DNA of 64,000 nt from an uncultured Clostridia bacterium (GCA_934772525.1 CAKVMI010000005.1:62001-126000), one strand, 5' to 3'. Shown: positions 44,379 through 52,483, numbered from the stretch's first letter. The notes: generated by a model from the letters alone, not told the origin. Program-made: numbers and translations.

Positions 44379-45002
44379 ATGAATATTTTAATGATTGGGG
44401 CATCTGGGTCGGGGAAAGGCACTCAGGCAAAAATTTTAGTCGAGAAGTATGGTTTTTGTCACTTATCAATGGGAGATGTGCTAAAAGAACAAGTAAAACT
44501 TCAAACCGAAGAAGGCAAGTTAATTGACGAATATCAAAAAAATGGTAACCTAGTTCCACTAGAAATAGTTGTTAAGGCTTTGATGAATAAGATAGAAGGA
44601 ACAAAGAATGTGAACGGCTACTTACTAGACGGTTTCCCAAGAACATTGGAGCAAGTAAAAGCACTTACACTAAATGTAGACTTAGTACTAGACTTTCAGA
44701 ATGATTTGGAAAAACTTCGTGATAGATTAGTTAATAGAAGAGTTTGCAGTGTATGTAATACAAACGCTCATGTATCAAAATTAGATGACGGAAAGTGTCC
44801 AGAATGTGGCGGTGAAGTATATCAGAGAACTGACGACAATGACGCATCAATTTCTAAAAGAATTAATTTCTATAACAATGAAGTGTTACCAGTAGTTGAT
44901 TACTACAAAACTCATGGATTTAAAGTAGTTACAATAGACGCAGATAAGTCAATCAATGAAGTTGCTAGTCAGATTGAAAATGCAATTCAAAGTGTGAGAT
45001 AA
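44379..45002 (+). CDS. adk: Adenylate kinase, zinc-lid type
   Basis: 207 residues. P-loop GASGSGKGTQA (usual GAPGAGKGTQA), AMP-binding LLDGFPRTLEQ and a LID with four cysteines (CSVC ... CPEC) indicating structural zinc, as in Bacillus. Converts ATP + AMP to 2 ADP. It is ~8 residues shorter than typical. Stop overlaps the map start (TAATG). Confidence 0.96.
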   Translation: MNILMIGASGSGKGTQAKILVEKYGFCHLSMGDVLKEQVKLQTEEGKLIDEYQKNGNLVPLEIVVKALMNKIEGTKNVNGYLLDGFPRTLEQVKALTLNVDLVLDFQNDLEKLRDRLVNRRVCSVCNTNAHVSKLDDGKCPECGGEVYQRTDDNDASISKRINFYNNEVLPVVDYYKTHGFKVVTIDADKSINEVASQIENAIQSVR

Positions 45003-45754
45003 TGATTAAAGTTAAAACACAAGCAGAAATTGAGATAATGCGAGAATCTGGACAGATTCTCGCACGAACACTCAAATTATTAGAAAACGAAATTCGACCA
45101 GGAATTTCAACAAAATATCTTGACAAAATTGCCAATGAATATATAATATCATGTGGCGGGAAACCTGCATTTTTACATTTATATGGGTTTCCAGCGAGCA
45201 TTTGCTCGTCGATTGATGATATAGTCGTTCACGGCATTCCCCGTGAAAGCGATATTCTTCAAGAGGGTCAAATTATAGGTATTGACTGTGGTGTAAAATA
45301 CAAAGGGTTCTGTTCAGACGCGGCAAGAACTTTTGGTGTAGGACACATTAGTGACGAGAAACAAAAACTTATAGATGTTACCAGAGAAAGTTTTTTTGAA
45401 GGTATCAAGGGCTTAAAAGCAAATGACAGGGTAGGAGATATTGGCGCAAGAGTTCAATCTTACGTTGAAAAACATGGCTTTTCAGTAGTAAGAGATTTAG
45501 TCGGACACGGCGTTGGTAGAGAAATGCATGAAGATCCAAATGTACCAAATTATGGTAGAATGGGACTTGGTGTAAAACTTCCAGTGAATTGTACGATAGC
45601 CGTAGAGCCTATGGTAAATGTCGGTGTTCCAGATGTTGTATTTAATGGTATGTGGGACGTAAAAACGGCGGATCATAAACCATCAGCACATTATGAAAAC
45701 ACAATTCTAATTACCGAAGATGGCGTAGAAATTCTAACAATTTTAAAAGATTAG
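45002..45754 (+). CDS. map: Methionine aminopeptidase type I
   Basis: 250 residues. The five metal ligands are visible: two Asp in GIDCGVKYKGFCSDAART, His in LVGHGVGREMHE, Glu in AVEPMVN and Glu in ITEDGVEIL. Removes N-terminal formyl-free methionine from nascent proteins, fitting its place among ribosomal genes. Confidence 0.97.
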   Translation: MIKVKTQAEIEIMRESGQILARTLKLLENEIRPGISTKYLDKIANEYIISCGGKPAFLHLYGFPASICSSIDDIVVHGIPRESDILQEGQIIGIDCGVKYKGFCSDAARTFGVGHISDEKQKLIDVTRESFFEGIKGLKANDRVGDIGARVQSYVEKHGFSVVRDLVGHGVGREMHEDPNVPNYGRMGLGVKLPVNCTIAVEPMVNVGVPDVVFNGMWDVKTADHKPSAHYENTILITEDGVEILTILKD

Positions 45755-45765
45755 GAGGATAACAG

Positions 45766-45984
45766 ATGTCGGCTGGCGATGTTATTGAAACCGAGGGAGT
45801 TGTAGTTGAGGCACTTCCGGGGGCTACATTCAAAGTACAGTTACAAAACAATCATATTATCACGGCATATTTAAGTGGAAAACTATGGAAGAACTTAATA
45901 CGCGTATATGAAGGAGATACTGTCAAACTTGAAATGAGTCCTTATGACTTGACAAAAGGCAGAATAGTTTGGCGACAAAAATAA
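45766..45984 (+). CDS. infA: Translation initiation factor IF-1
   Basis: 72 residues, exact family length. OB-fold with IETEGVVVEALPGATFKVQL and the C-terminal SPYDLTKGRIVWRQK. GGAGG ribosome site 11 nt after map. Confidence 0.97.
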   Translation: MSAGDVIETEGVVVEALPGATFKVQLQNNHIITAYLSGKLWKNLIRVYEGDTVKLEMSPYDLTKGRIVWRQK

Positions 45985-46002
45985 ATTTAGGAGATTACAA
46001 AG

Positions 46003-46119
46003 ATGAAAGTTAGACCAAGTGTAAAACCAATTTGTGATAAATGTAAAGTTATTAAGAGAAATGGAAAGGTTAGAGTTATTTGCTCTAAGTATCCAAAGCA
46101 CAAACAAGTTCAAGGTTAA
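46003..46119 (+). CDS. rpmJ: Ribosomal protein L36, zinc-binding
   Basis: 38 residues: MKVRPSVKPICDKCKVIKR then GKVRVICSKYPKHKQVQG. Zinc ligands C11, C14, C27 and H33. The last knuckle has five residues between Cys and His (the common form has four), a one-residue insertion. Ribosome site TTAGGAGA 11 nt upstream, 18 nt after infA. Confidence 0.97.
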   Translation: MKVRPSVKPICDKCKVIKRNGKVRVICSKYPKHKQVQG

Positions 46120-46168
46120 TACTTAAAAATAAAACAATAATAAATAAAAAACAAAACGGAGGAATGGT

Positions 46169-46540
46169 ATGGCACGTATTGCAGGTGTTGATTTACCAAA
46201 TGAAAAGAGAGTCGAAATTGGCTTGACCTACATTTTTGGTATAGGTAGAGTTAAAGCTCAAGAAATTTTGGCTGAAACTAAGGTTAATCCAGACACAAGA
46301 TGTAAGGATTTAACTGATGCCGATGTAAACAAAATAAGAGAATACATCGAAAAGCACATTGTAGTAGAAGGTGACCTAAAAAGAGATTTAGCTATGGAAG
46401 TTAAGTCACTAATGGAAATCGGCTGTTACAGAGGCGTTAGACACAGAAAAGGACTTCCTTGCCGTGGTCAAAAGACAAGTTCTAATGCAAGAACTTGCAA
46501 AGGACCTCGCAATAGTTCAATAAAGAAGAAAGGTAAATAA
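46169..46540 (+). CDS. rpsM: Ribosomal protein S13
   Basis: 123 residues. ARIAGVDLPNEKRVEIGLTY start and GVRHRKGLPCRGQKT are diagnostic. Head protein contacting L5 and P-site tRNA. First of the alpha-operon block. Confidence 0.98.
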   Translation: MARIAGVDLPNEKRVEIGLTYIFGIGRVKAQEILAETKVNPDTRCKDLTDADVNKIREYIEKHIVVEGDLKRDLAMEVKSLMEIGCYRGVRHRKGLPCRGQKTSSNARTCKGPRNSSIKKKGK

Positions 46541-46551
46541 GGAGAAGGATA

Positions 46552-46947
46552 ATGGCAGTTCAAAAAAAGACAGCAGGTAAGAGAAAGAAGATAACCACCA
46601 GTGTTGAAAAGGGTATTGTACACGTACATTCATCTTTTAACAACACATTAGTTACTATTACTGATGTTGCTGGTAACGTTATTGCTTGGAGTTCTGCTGG
46701 TAGTTTAGGGTATAAAGGTAATAAAAAGAGTACCCCATTTGCAGCTAGTCAAGCCGCAGAGACAGCAGCAAATGCAGCAAAAGAATATGGTCTAAAGAGC
46801 GTTGAAGTTCTAGTTAAGGGACCAGGAAATGGACGAGAATCGGCTATAAGAGCATTAGCTAATGCTGATATAGAGGTTACAATGATTCGTGATGTATCTC
46901 CAATTCCTCACAATGGTTGTAGACCACCAAAAAGAAGAAGGATATAG
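46552..46947 (+). CDS. rpsK: Ribosomal protein S11
   Basis: 131 residues. VEKGIVHVHSSFNNTLVTIT and the end PIPHNGCRPPKRRRI are near-invariant. Platform protein near the Shine-Dalgarno helix. Confidence 0.98.
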   Translation: MAVQKKTAGKRKKITTSVEKGIVHVHSSFNNTLVTITDVAGNVIAWSSAGSLGYKGNKKSTPFAASQAAETAANAAKEYGLKSVEVLVKGPGNGRESAIRALANADIEVTMIRDVSPIPHNGCRPPKRRRI

Positions 46948-46959
46948 GAGGAGTGAAGA

Positions 46960-47580
46960 ATGGCTAAGTATATTGAAGCAGATTGCAGACTATGCCGTAG
47001 AGAAGGTACAAAGTTGTTCCTTAAAGGTGAAAGATGCCTATCTAAGAAGTGTGCTATGGAAAGACGTCCAGTAGTTCCTGGTCAACATGGAATGGCTAGA
47101 AAGAAATTTACCGAATATGGCAAACAATTAAGAGAAAAGCAAAAAGTTAAAAGAGCATATGGACTACTTGAAAAGCAAATGCGTGCTTATTATGAAGAAG
47201 CTGAAAGACTTAATGGTATCACTGGTGAAACAATGTTAAGTTTAATCGAAAGAAGACTTGATAACGTTGTTTATCGTATGGGTATCGGTAGCAGTCGTGC
47301 AGAAGCTCGTCAAATAGTTAATCATGGACATATCTGCGTAAACGGAAAGAGAGTTGATATACCATCTTACCAAGTTAAAGCAGGCGATGTTATTTCTGTT
47401 AAGGAAAACAAACGTCAAAAAGAAATGTTCAAGGCCTTAAAAGAAGTTAAGGTTGTTATGCCTAAATGGTTAGAATTTGATGCAACTAAACTAGAAGGAC
47501 GAATTTTAGAATTGCCAAAGAGAGATGATATAGATTTGGCAATAGAAGAACACTTGATAGTCGAATTATATTCTAGATAA
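46960..47580 (+). CDS. rpsD: Ribosomal protein S4, zinc-binding form
   Basis: 206 residues. N-terminal zinc module with C9-x2-C12 and C26-x4-C31 (DCRLCRREG; RCLSKKC) and an S4 domain (LDNVVYRMGIGSSRAEARQ). Primary 16S binder and, in Bacillus, autoregulator of its own gene. Confidence 0.98.
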   Translation: MAKYIEADCRLCRREGTKLFLKGERCLSKKCAMERRPVVPGQHGMARKKFTEYGKQLREKQKVKRAYGLLEKQMRAYYEEAERLNGITGETMLSLIERRLDNVVYRMGIGSSRAEARQIVNHGHICVNGKRVDIPSYQVKAGDVISVKENKRQKEMFKALKEVKVVMPKWLEFDATKLEGRILELPKRDDIDLAIEEHLIVELYSR

Positions 47581-47598
47581 TAATAAGGAGGAGATGTA

Positions 47599-48552
47599 AT
47601 GTTAGAAATCGAGAAACCTAAGGTTATCTGTGAAGAAGACGATAACGGTGCTTATGCGAAATTTACTGTAGAACCACTCGAAAAGGGTTTTGGTGTTACC
47701 CTAGGTAATGCACTTAGAAGGACACTACTTTCTGCACTTCCAGGAGCAGCAGTTACTGCTGTAAGAATTGAAGGAGTTCAACACGAATTTTCTACCATAA
47801 AGGGTGTAAAGGAAGACGTTGCTGAAATCATCTTAAATTTAAAAGGACTTGCAGTAAAAACTAGAACGGATGACATTTCATTCAAAAAAGTTATTACACT
47901 TAACCACTCTGGTGCTGGTGTAATAACCGCTGGAATGATTAATCCAGATGATGAAGTTGAAATTTTAAATCCAGATATGTACATTTGTACATTAGAAAGC
48001 GATGCCGTATTAAATATGGAAATTACAATTGGTAGAGGTCGTGGTTATGTTCTTGCGGATAAAAACAAGGACGTAAATGCTCCAATTGGAACTATCGCAA
48101 TGGATTCAAATTTTACCCCATTGAAGAAAGTTAATTTTGAAGTACAAAGCACTCGTGTTGGTCAAAGCATCGACTACGATAAACTTGTAATTGAAGTTAA
48201 AACAAATGGAACTATGAGTGCGAAGGAAATAATTAGTCTATCTGCTAAGTTGGTTAATGACCATCTAAGACTATTTATTGATCTTGTAGAAAGTATGGCT
48301 AGTCAATCTCTACTTGTATCAAGCAAAGAAGATAAAGTTATCAAACTTCTTGAAATGAGCATTGAAGATATGGATCTATCTGTACGTTCATATAACTGTT
48401 TAAAGCGTGCTAACATTAACACTGTTGAAGATTTGACTAGAAAGACAGAAGACGATATGTTAAAGGTTAAGAACCTTGGAAGAAAGTCACTTGATGAAGT
48501 TATCAATAAGCTTACTGGATATGGTCTAAGTTTAAAGAGTCAAGAAGATTAA
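47599..48552 (+). CDS. rpoA: RNA polymerase alpha subunit
   Basis: 317 residues. The N-terminal dimerisation domain (FTVEPLEKGFGVTLGNALRR) and the C-terminal domain with helix-hairpin-helix (LSVRSYNCLKRANINTVEDL; KNLGRKSLDEV) are complete and joined by a normal linker. The 265 determinant residues for UP-element binding (R-x-x-N-C-L) are conserved. Confidence 0.98.
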   Translation: MLEIEKPKVICEEDDNGAYAKFTVEPLEKGFGVTLGNALRRTLLSALPGAAVTAVRIEGVQHEFSTIKGVKEDVAEIILNLKGLAVKTRTDDISFKKVITLNHSGAGVITAGMINPDDEVEILNPDMYICTLESDAVLNMEITIGRGRGYVLADKNKDVNAPIGTIAMDSNFTPLKKVNFEVQSTRVGQSIDYDKLVIEVKTNGTMSAKEIISLSAKLVNDHLRLFIDLVESMASQSLLVSSKEDKVIKLLEMSIEDMDLSVRSYNCLKRANINTVEDLTRKTEDDMLKVKNLGRKSLDEVINKLTGYGLSLKSQED

Positions 48553-48567
48553 TTTAAGGAGAACAAA

Positions 48568-49077
48568 ATGAATACACAAAAATTAAGTTTGCCAACCGAC
48601 GAAAGAAATGCACTTATCAGCGGTCTTGTAACTGATTTATTGTGGCATGGTAAAATTGAAACAACTCTAGCTCAAGCTAAGGCTGCTTCAAGAATTGCAG
48701 ATAGATGCATAACCATCGCTATCAATGCTTGTGAAGATGTAATTTCTGAAGAAAAAACTGCAACTGACAGTAAGGGTAAAGAAACAAAGACTACTGTTGT
48801 TAAGGATGGTCCTAAAAAGCTTACTGCTCGTAGAAAGTTAATGGCTATTTTATATGATAAGCAAGAAGAAAAGGGCAAAAACGAAAAGAAGTCTGCATAC
48901 AAAGCAAGAACCGAACAAATTCAACATCCACTAATTGAAAGAATATTCGACGACCTTGCTCCAAAGTATGCTAAGCGTGCTGAAGAATTAGGAACAAAGG
49001 GTGGTTACACAAGAGTTCTAAAAACTTCTTTACGCCGTGGCGACAATGCTCAACTAGCAATCGTTGCATTAGTTTAG
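48568..49077 (+). CDS. rplQ: Ribosomal protein L17 with two insertions
   Basis: 169 residues versus ~113-130 usually. The core is recognisable (TDERNALISGLVTDLLWHG, KIETTLAQAKAASRIADRCI; LRRGDNAQLAIVALV), but the start reads MNTQKLSLP instead of the invariant MRHRKLGRP-like sequence. About 25 residues (~52-77, TATDSKGKETKTTVVKDGPK) and ~25 more (~92-116, KQEEKGKNEKKSAYKARTEQ) are inserted. L17 borders the exit tunnel. Last gene of the superoperon, followed by a terminator. Confidence 0.95.
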   Translation: MNTQKLSLPTDERNALISGLVTDLLWHGKIETTLAQAKAASRIADRCITIAINACEDVISEEKTATDSKGKETKTTVVKDGPKKLTARRKLMAILYDKQEEKGKNEKKSAYKARTEQIQHPLIERIFDDLAPKYAKRAEELGTKGGYTRVLKTSLRRGDNAQLAIVALV

Positions 49078-49121
49078 TATTTTAAAAATTGTCACAGATT
49101 AGCTTTATAGTTGGTCAATAT

Positions 49122-49163
49122 AAATGGAATTGATAAAAATTGTCAATTCCATTTTTCTTTTAT
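49122..49163 (+). terminator. Superoperon terminator
   Basis: Perfect 12-bp stem (49122-49133 with 49143-49154), 9-nt loop, T-rich tail; 44 nt after the rplQ stop. Confidence 0.9.
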
Positions 49164-49205
49164 TTAAAAATGTGGTACATTATTATTTAAAAGGGGAAAA
49201 TAGTT

Positions 49206-50051
49206 ATGGAAATTTTAAGCGGTAAAGAATTAAGTTTAAAAATTAGACAACAATTAAAAGAACAAGTACAAAAGGAATATATAAATTGCGGAAAAAATCC
49301 ACCAACACTTGCTGTTGTGCTTGTTGGAAACAATCCTGCTAGTGAAATTTATGTGCGAAACAAAGAACGAGCGTGTGCAGAAGTTGGACTTAATAGTAAA
49401 ACTATAAAATTGCCTGAAAATGCCACTATGCAAGAGATAAAACATACAATTGAGCAATTAAACGAAGATAAATCGGTTTCGGGAATTTTACTGCAATTAC
49501 CACTGCCAAATAAAGATATGGAAGCTGAAATTGTCGAAACTATTAGCCCAAACAAAGATGTGGACGCTCTTACATTAATAAATAAAGGTAAATTGGCGTC
49601 AAATTTGGCTCAAATAGCCCCATGTACTCCGTGTGGAATAATTGACCTACTAAAAGAGTCAAAAACCGAAATAGCGGGCAAAAACGTTGTTGTTATAGGG
49701 AGAAGCCAGCTTGTGGGTAGACCAGTTGCAACAATGCTTACTAATATGGACGCAACGGTCACAATCTGTCATAGTAAAACTAAAGACTTAAAAGAAGTTT
49801 GTAAAAATGCAGATATTTTGATAGTCGCCATTGGTAAACCCAAAATGATTAATAGTGAGTATATTAAAGATGGTGCAGTGGTTATAGATGTCGGTATTAA
49901 TAGAGAAAATGGCAAGGTTGTCGGAGATGTTGATATAGAAACTACCGCTTGTATGCAAGGAATAATTACTCCAGTGCCTGGCGGTGTTGGACCTATGACC
50001 ATTACCGAACTTATTAAGAACACAATAATTCTAGCAAAAAATCAAGAGTAA
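49206..50051 (+). CDS. folD: Bifunctional methylene-THF dehydrogenase / methenyl-THF cyclohydrolase
   Basis: 281 residues. YVRNKERACAEVGL holds the catalytic Tyr and Lys; GILLQLPLPN, PCTPCGIIDLL and the NADP-binding VVIGRSQLVGRPVATML are standard, as is ITPVPGGVGPMTI. Interconverts 5,10-methylene-THF and 10-formyl-THF for purine and fMet-tRNA synthesis. Ribosome site AAAGGGGAAA; no strong promoter found in the short gap after rplQ. Confidence 0.97.
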   Translation: MEILSGKELSLKIRQQLKEQVQKEYINCGKNPPTLAVVLVGNNPASEIYVRNKERACAEVGLNSKTIKLPENATMQEIKHTIEQLNEDKSVSGILLQLPLPNKDMEAEIVETISPNKDVDALTLINKGKLASNLAQIAPCTPCGIIDLLKESKTEIAGKNVVVIGRSQLVGRPVATMLTNMDATVTICHSKTKDLKEVCKNADILIVAIGKPKMINSEYIKDGAVVIDVGINRENGKVVGDVDIETTACMQGIITPVPGGVGPMTITELIKNTIILAKNQE

Positions 50052-50093
50052 ACTCTGGCATTTGTGAAAAATAGACAATTTTTAAAATGGGTA

Positions 50094-50122
50094 TGGACAA
50101 ATTTCAAAACTTGTGATATTAT
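50094..50122 (+). promoter_or_regulatory. Upstream promoter (P1) of the HicB-like operon
   Basis: TGGACA (50094-50099), 17-bp spacer, TATTAT (50117-50122) with extended TGA. Confidence 0.55.
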
Positions 50123-50147
50123 AATCTCGTAAAACATAAAAATTCAT

Positions 50148-50176
50148 TAGACAAACCTATTTTAATTTGTTACAAT
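50148..50176 (+). promoter_or_regulatory. Downstream promoter (P2) of the HicB-like operon
   Basis: TAGACA (50148-50153), 17-bp spacer, TACAAT (50171-50176) with extended TGT, 54 bp after P1 and of the same design. Confidence 0.65.
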
Positions 50177-50205
50177 ATTAGTAGATTTTATTAGGGGAAG
50201 TTTTT

Positions 50206-50544
50206 ATGAAAACATATGTTTATCCAGCAGTTTTACAAGATGATAAAAATGGCGAATACTATGTTAGTATTCCAGACCTTGGTTTGTTAACTGTTGGGGA
50301 GTCAAAAGAAGATGCGTTTGTAAAGGGAAAGAATAGTTTGTTGTCATATTTTGAATTGGCAGAAATGTTCAATACCGATATTCCAGAACCATCGACCTAT
50401 GACAAAATAAAAGCTAATAATCCTAAATATGATGTCGTTATGCTTGATGTAACCACTAACAAGGAAACCGAAGAATTGCTCCAAACAGATGAAGCAGAAG
50501 AGTACAAAAAATTTATGAAATTATTCTTTGATGAAGGTAATTAG
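50206..50544 (+). CDS. HicB-like (RNase H-fold) protein
   Basis: 112 residues. KTYVYPAVLQDDKNGEYYVS, then IPDLGLLTVGESKEDAFVKG, follows the HicB antitoxin N-terminal domain. The usual C-terminal DNA-binding helix-turn-helix is absent; instead there is a ~60-residue acidic tail (NKETEELLQTDEAEEYKKF). No HicA toxin (small dsRBD-like protein) lies on either side. It is therefore an orphan HicB-like protein, perhaps binding a different partner encoded by the following genes. First gene of a four-gene operon with two tandem promoters. Confidence 0.7.
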   Translation: MKTYVYPAVLQDDKNGEYYVSIPDLGLLTVGESKEDAFVKGKNSLLSYFELAEMFNTDIPEPSTYDKIKANNPKYDVVMLDVTTNKETEELLQTDEAEEYKKFMKLFFDEGN

Positions 50545-50552
50545 GAGGGTGT

Positions 50553-50855
50553 ATGACAGAATATCAGGAAAACTTAGTTGTGCTTGCCGTTGCATTAGGG
50601 TTTGAAACGGTAGAGAAAGATGGAAAGGTCTATTTAGTTACAATAGACGAAAACCAAACAAAACTATTTCCAATAGACCGTAGTGTGGGTAATTCTCTAC
50701 TCGGTAAGGAAAATGAAATTTTGGCAATCATTGACAAAAGATTAGGAATCGTTACCGAAAGTGATGACTTAAAGCGTAGATATAAGTTGTTTATGTCAGC
50801 AATGAGTGATCCAAACAACAGTTTTTGGGACAAGGCAAAGGCAAAAAAGCATTAA
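50553..50855 (+). CDS. Uncharacterised 100-residue protein (HicB-like operon, gene 2)
   Basis: Start ATG with GGAGG, 8 nt after gene 1. No family recognised. The N-terminal half looks like a small alpha/beta unit (NLVVLAVALGFETVEKDGKV; YLVTIDENQTKLFPID), the C-terminal half helical and basic, ending FWDKAKAKKH. No membrane segment or cysteine. Operon position suggests a partner of the HicB-like protein. Confidence 0.7.
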   Translation: MTEYQENLVVLAVALGFETVEKDGKVYLVTIDENQTKLFPIDRSVGNSLLGKENEILAIIDKRLGIVTESDDLKRRYKLFMSAMSDPNNSFWDKAKAKKH

Positions 50856-50886
50856 TTTAATAATTTTAACTTAGGAGGGAAAAATT

Positions 50887-51126
50887 ATGGAATTAGAAAA
50901 AATGTTAGAAGCTTACAGCAAAAATAGGGGAGATGCACTTACTAGGTCAAAAAATGTTCTTCCTGAACTTAAAGGTAAGGTAGACTCACTAATTAAAGCG
51001 ATGGCTGTTGCAAACAAAAAAGCACAAAAAATTATTGGACAAGTATCAGCAAATATTGAAGCTGGCAAAAATACTATGAAAAAAATGGGTGAACCCCTAG
51101 AACAAATTGTAGGAGCTTGCATATAA
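50887..51126 (+). CDS. Uncharacterised 79-residue helical protein (gene 3)
   Basis: Strong TTAGGAGGG ribosome site. The sequence is almost wholly helical (LEKMLEAYSKNRGDALTRSK; IKAMAVANKKAQKIIGQVSA), alternating Lys/Ala/Leu, ending in MGEPLEQIVGACI. It has the look of a small coiled-coil or WXG100-sized helical-hairpin protein, but lacks a WXG motif. The next gene begins after one base. Confidence 0.7.
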   Translation: MELEKMLEAYSKNRGDALTRSKNVLPELKGKVDSLIKAMAVANKKAQKIIGQVSANIEAGKNTMKKMGEPLEQIVGACI

Positions 51127-51127
51127 A

Positions 51128-51661
51128 ATGAATTATCTTCAAGACCTTGCACGGACTATTGGTTGGACTCTTGTAAATGACGATGAAGGTTTTTCGGTAT
51201 ATGAGTTTAAGGAAGCATTAAATAAGTATGAAACGGTTTCTCATATTGTAAAAATTTACGACCAACCTACCGAAGTAGAACTTTTTGATATTTTACAAAC
51301 TTTAAAAAAAGTTTTACCAAGAAAACTTAATAAAAAAATTAACAAAATTTTAAAAGATGTTAAAATAGAAGACCTTGCGAATGTTGTAGATGTCGTAAGT
51401 TTTGCTGTGGAAGAATATGTTGCAAAAACTGACTTTTCAAAACTTAAAGAATATGGGGAGTTGGTTGGTGTAAATATAGAAAGTATGGGGTATAAGTTTA
51501 AATACAAATTACCTAAACGTGAAATGGCAGAAATAATCGCAAAGATTGAAAACAATGTACCAATAGAACAAGCACCAATTCTTGGAAGAATAAAAAAATT
51601 AGATTATAAAATTGCCTACATAAAAAATCAAAAAAATAGAACAATACAAGACGAGAACTAG
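51128..51661 (+). CDS. Uncharacterised 177-residue protein (gene 4)
   Basis: Begins MNYLQDLARTIGWTLVNDDE one base after gene 3, with GTAGGAG inside that gene as ribosome site, so translation is coupled. No family recognised: an alpha/beta start followed by helical, lysine-rich sequence (LPRKLNKKINKILKDVKIED), no cysteine, no membrane segment. The stop codon lies inside the terminator hairpin. Confidence 0.7.
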   Translation: MNYLQDLARTIGWTLVNDDEGFSVYEFKEALNKYETVSHIVKIYDQPTEVELFDILQTLKKVLPRKLNKKINKILKDVKIEDLANVVDVVSFAVEEYVAKTDFSKLKEYGELVGVNIESMGYKFKYKLPKREMAEIIAKIENNVPIEQAPILGRIKKLDYKIAYIKNQKNRTIQDEN

Positions 51662-51676
51662 TTTCTCGTCTTTTTA
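51648..51676 (+). terminator. Terminator of the HicB-like operon, overlapping the last codons
   Basis: Perfect 10-bp stem (51648-51657 with 51663-51672), 5-nt loop containing the start of the TAG stop, and a T run. Confidence 0.9.
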
Positions 51677-51746
51677 CTTTAAAAATTAATATAGAAGATG
51701 TTTTTATTTACATTATAGGTTAAATTATTCGCAAATTAATTTACAA

Positions 51747-51789
51747 AAAAACACTGCATATTGGAGAATGTACAACTTGCAGTGTTTTT
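51747..51789. terminator. Terminator-like hairpin in the spacer
   Basis: 12-bp stem (51747-51758 with 51778-51789), 19-nt loop with a further 3-bp pairing, flanked by A and T tracts. No gene ends just before it on the plus strand; it may be a backup for the HicB-like operon or belong to a small RNA. Confidence 0.5.
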
Positions 51790-51838
51790 CGTTAAAGAAA
51801 ACCACGGATCAAGGGCTAAGGCAATTGAAACTAGTGAT

Positions 51839-51871
51839 AAAAAAGGGATGTCAATTTGACATCCCTTTTTT
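51839..51871 (-). terminator. Terminator of the 89-residue protein gene
   Basis: 14-bp stem (51839-51852 with 51858-51871), 5-nt loop, A tract giving a T run on the minus strand; 6 nt beyond the stop. Confidence 0.88.
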
Positions 51872-51876
51872 ATAAG

Positions 51877-52146
51877 CTAAAGATAATAATCATAGTCATC
51901 TTCTTGTCCTTCTAATTTTTTCATCTTTTCTATGTATTTTTTTGTAACTTCTTCTTGAGTTTTTGAATGAAAATAAAGAGGTGAGCCATATTGTGGACAA
52001 GAAGACACAACGGTATCTGATATAAATGTAACTTCTTCCCAAGTAGATTCGTCTTTTAAATTTTTAACCATTATTTTTTGATCTTTACATTCTGGATGCT
52101 TTTTTATAAATTTACCTAAAAAATCATATAATTCTTGAATTGTCAT
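51877..52146 (-). CDS. Uncharacterised 89-residue protein
   Basis: Start preceded by AAGGGAGA on the minus strand. Sequence TIQELYDFLGKFIKKHPECK, then a beta-rich middle (IMVKNLKDESTWEEVTFISD) and a helical acidic end finishing DDYDYYL. No signal peptide or membrane segment. The layout resembles small immunity- or DUF-type proteins associated with substrate presentation, but I recognise no family. Own promoter and terminator. Confidence 0.65.
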   Translation of the reverse strand: MTIQELYDFLGKFIKKHPECKDQKIMVKNLKDESTWEEVTFISDTVVSSCPQYGSPLYFHSKTQEEVTKKYIEKMKKLEGQEDDYDYYL

Positions 52147-52172
52147 AATATCTCCCTTTACTAAACTAATTC

Positions 52173-52201
52173 ATTATAACATAAATAAATTCATATTTCA
52201 A
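52173..52201 (-). promoter_or_regulatory. Promoter of the 89-residue protein gene
   Basis: Minus-strand TTGAAA (52196-52201), 17-bp spacer, consensus TATAAT (52173-52178) with extended TGT. Confidence 0.75.
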
Positions 52202-52233
52202 TACTTTTCAAAAATTCTATTAATGGCAGTTAG

Positions 52234-52290
52234 ACGTGTGCTTGTCTTGATACAAGTGTTCTCGCTTTGCTCGAACAGACAAGCACACGT
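52234..52290. repeat. Long perfect inverted repeat
   Basis: 14-bp arms (52234-52247 and 52277-52290), loop of 29 nt that itself contains a weaker GTTC/GAAC hairpin. No T run follows on either side, so it is not a terminator. It lies outside any transcript predicted from neighbouring promoters. Candidate sRNA domain or extragenic palindromic repeat. Confidence 0.6.
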
Positions 52291-52311
52291 TTATAAACTA
52301 ATTAAAGCATA

Positions 52312-52370
52312 CAAAAAGCGAAAGTGCTGGTAACACATAACACACTTTCGCTTTTTGCTGTTATTTTTTC
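52312..52370 (+). terminator. Terminator-like hairpin after the inverted repeat
   Basis: Perfect 15-bp stem (52312-52326 with 52343-52357), 16-nt loop, then a T-rich tract on the plus strand only. No plus-strand gene precedes it. The rest of the 52147-52573 gap holds nothing supported; a 32-codon ATG frame at 52381 lacks a ribosome site. Confidence 0.6.
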
Positions 52371-52483
52371 TCTTTTTATTATGGTAAACGAATATTCTTT
52401 GTTGTCAAAGTTAAAGTTTATGTCGCTATTAGCAGCAATCCTTGACAACTTCAGTAATATTTGTTTCTTTTTTAGTTAAGAGA

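Noticed and set aside
50206..50544. HicAB toxin-antitoxin module
   Set aside because: Only a HicB-like fold is present; no HicA-sized dsRBD protein is adjacent and the DNA-binding domain is missing.
52381..52479. A 32-codon ATG frame between two terminator hairpins
   Set aside because: No ribosome site and no promoter; sequence is not recognisably protein-like.
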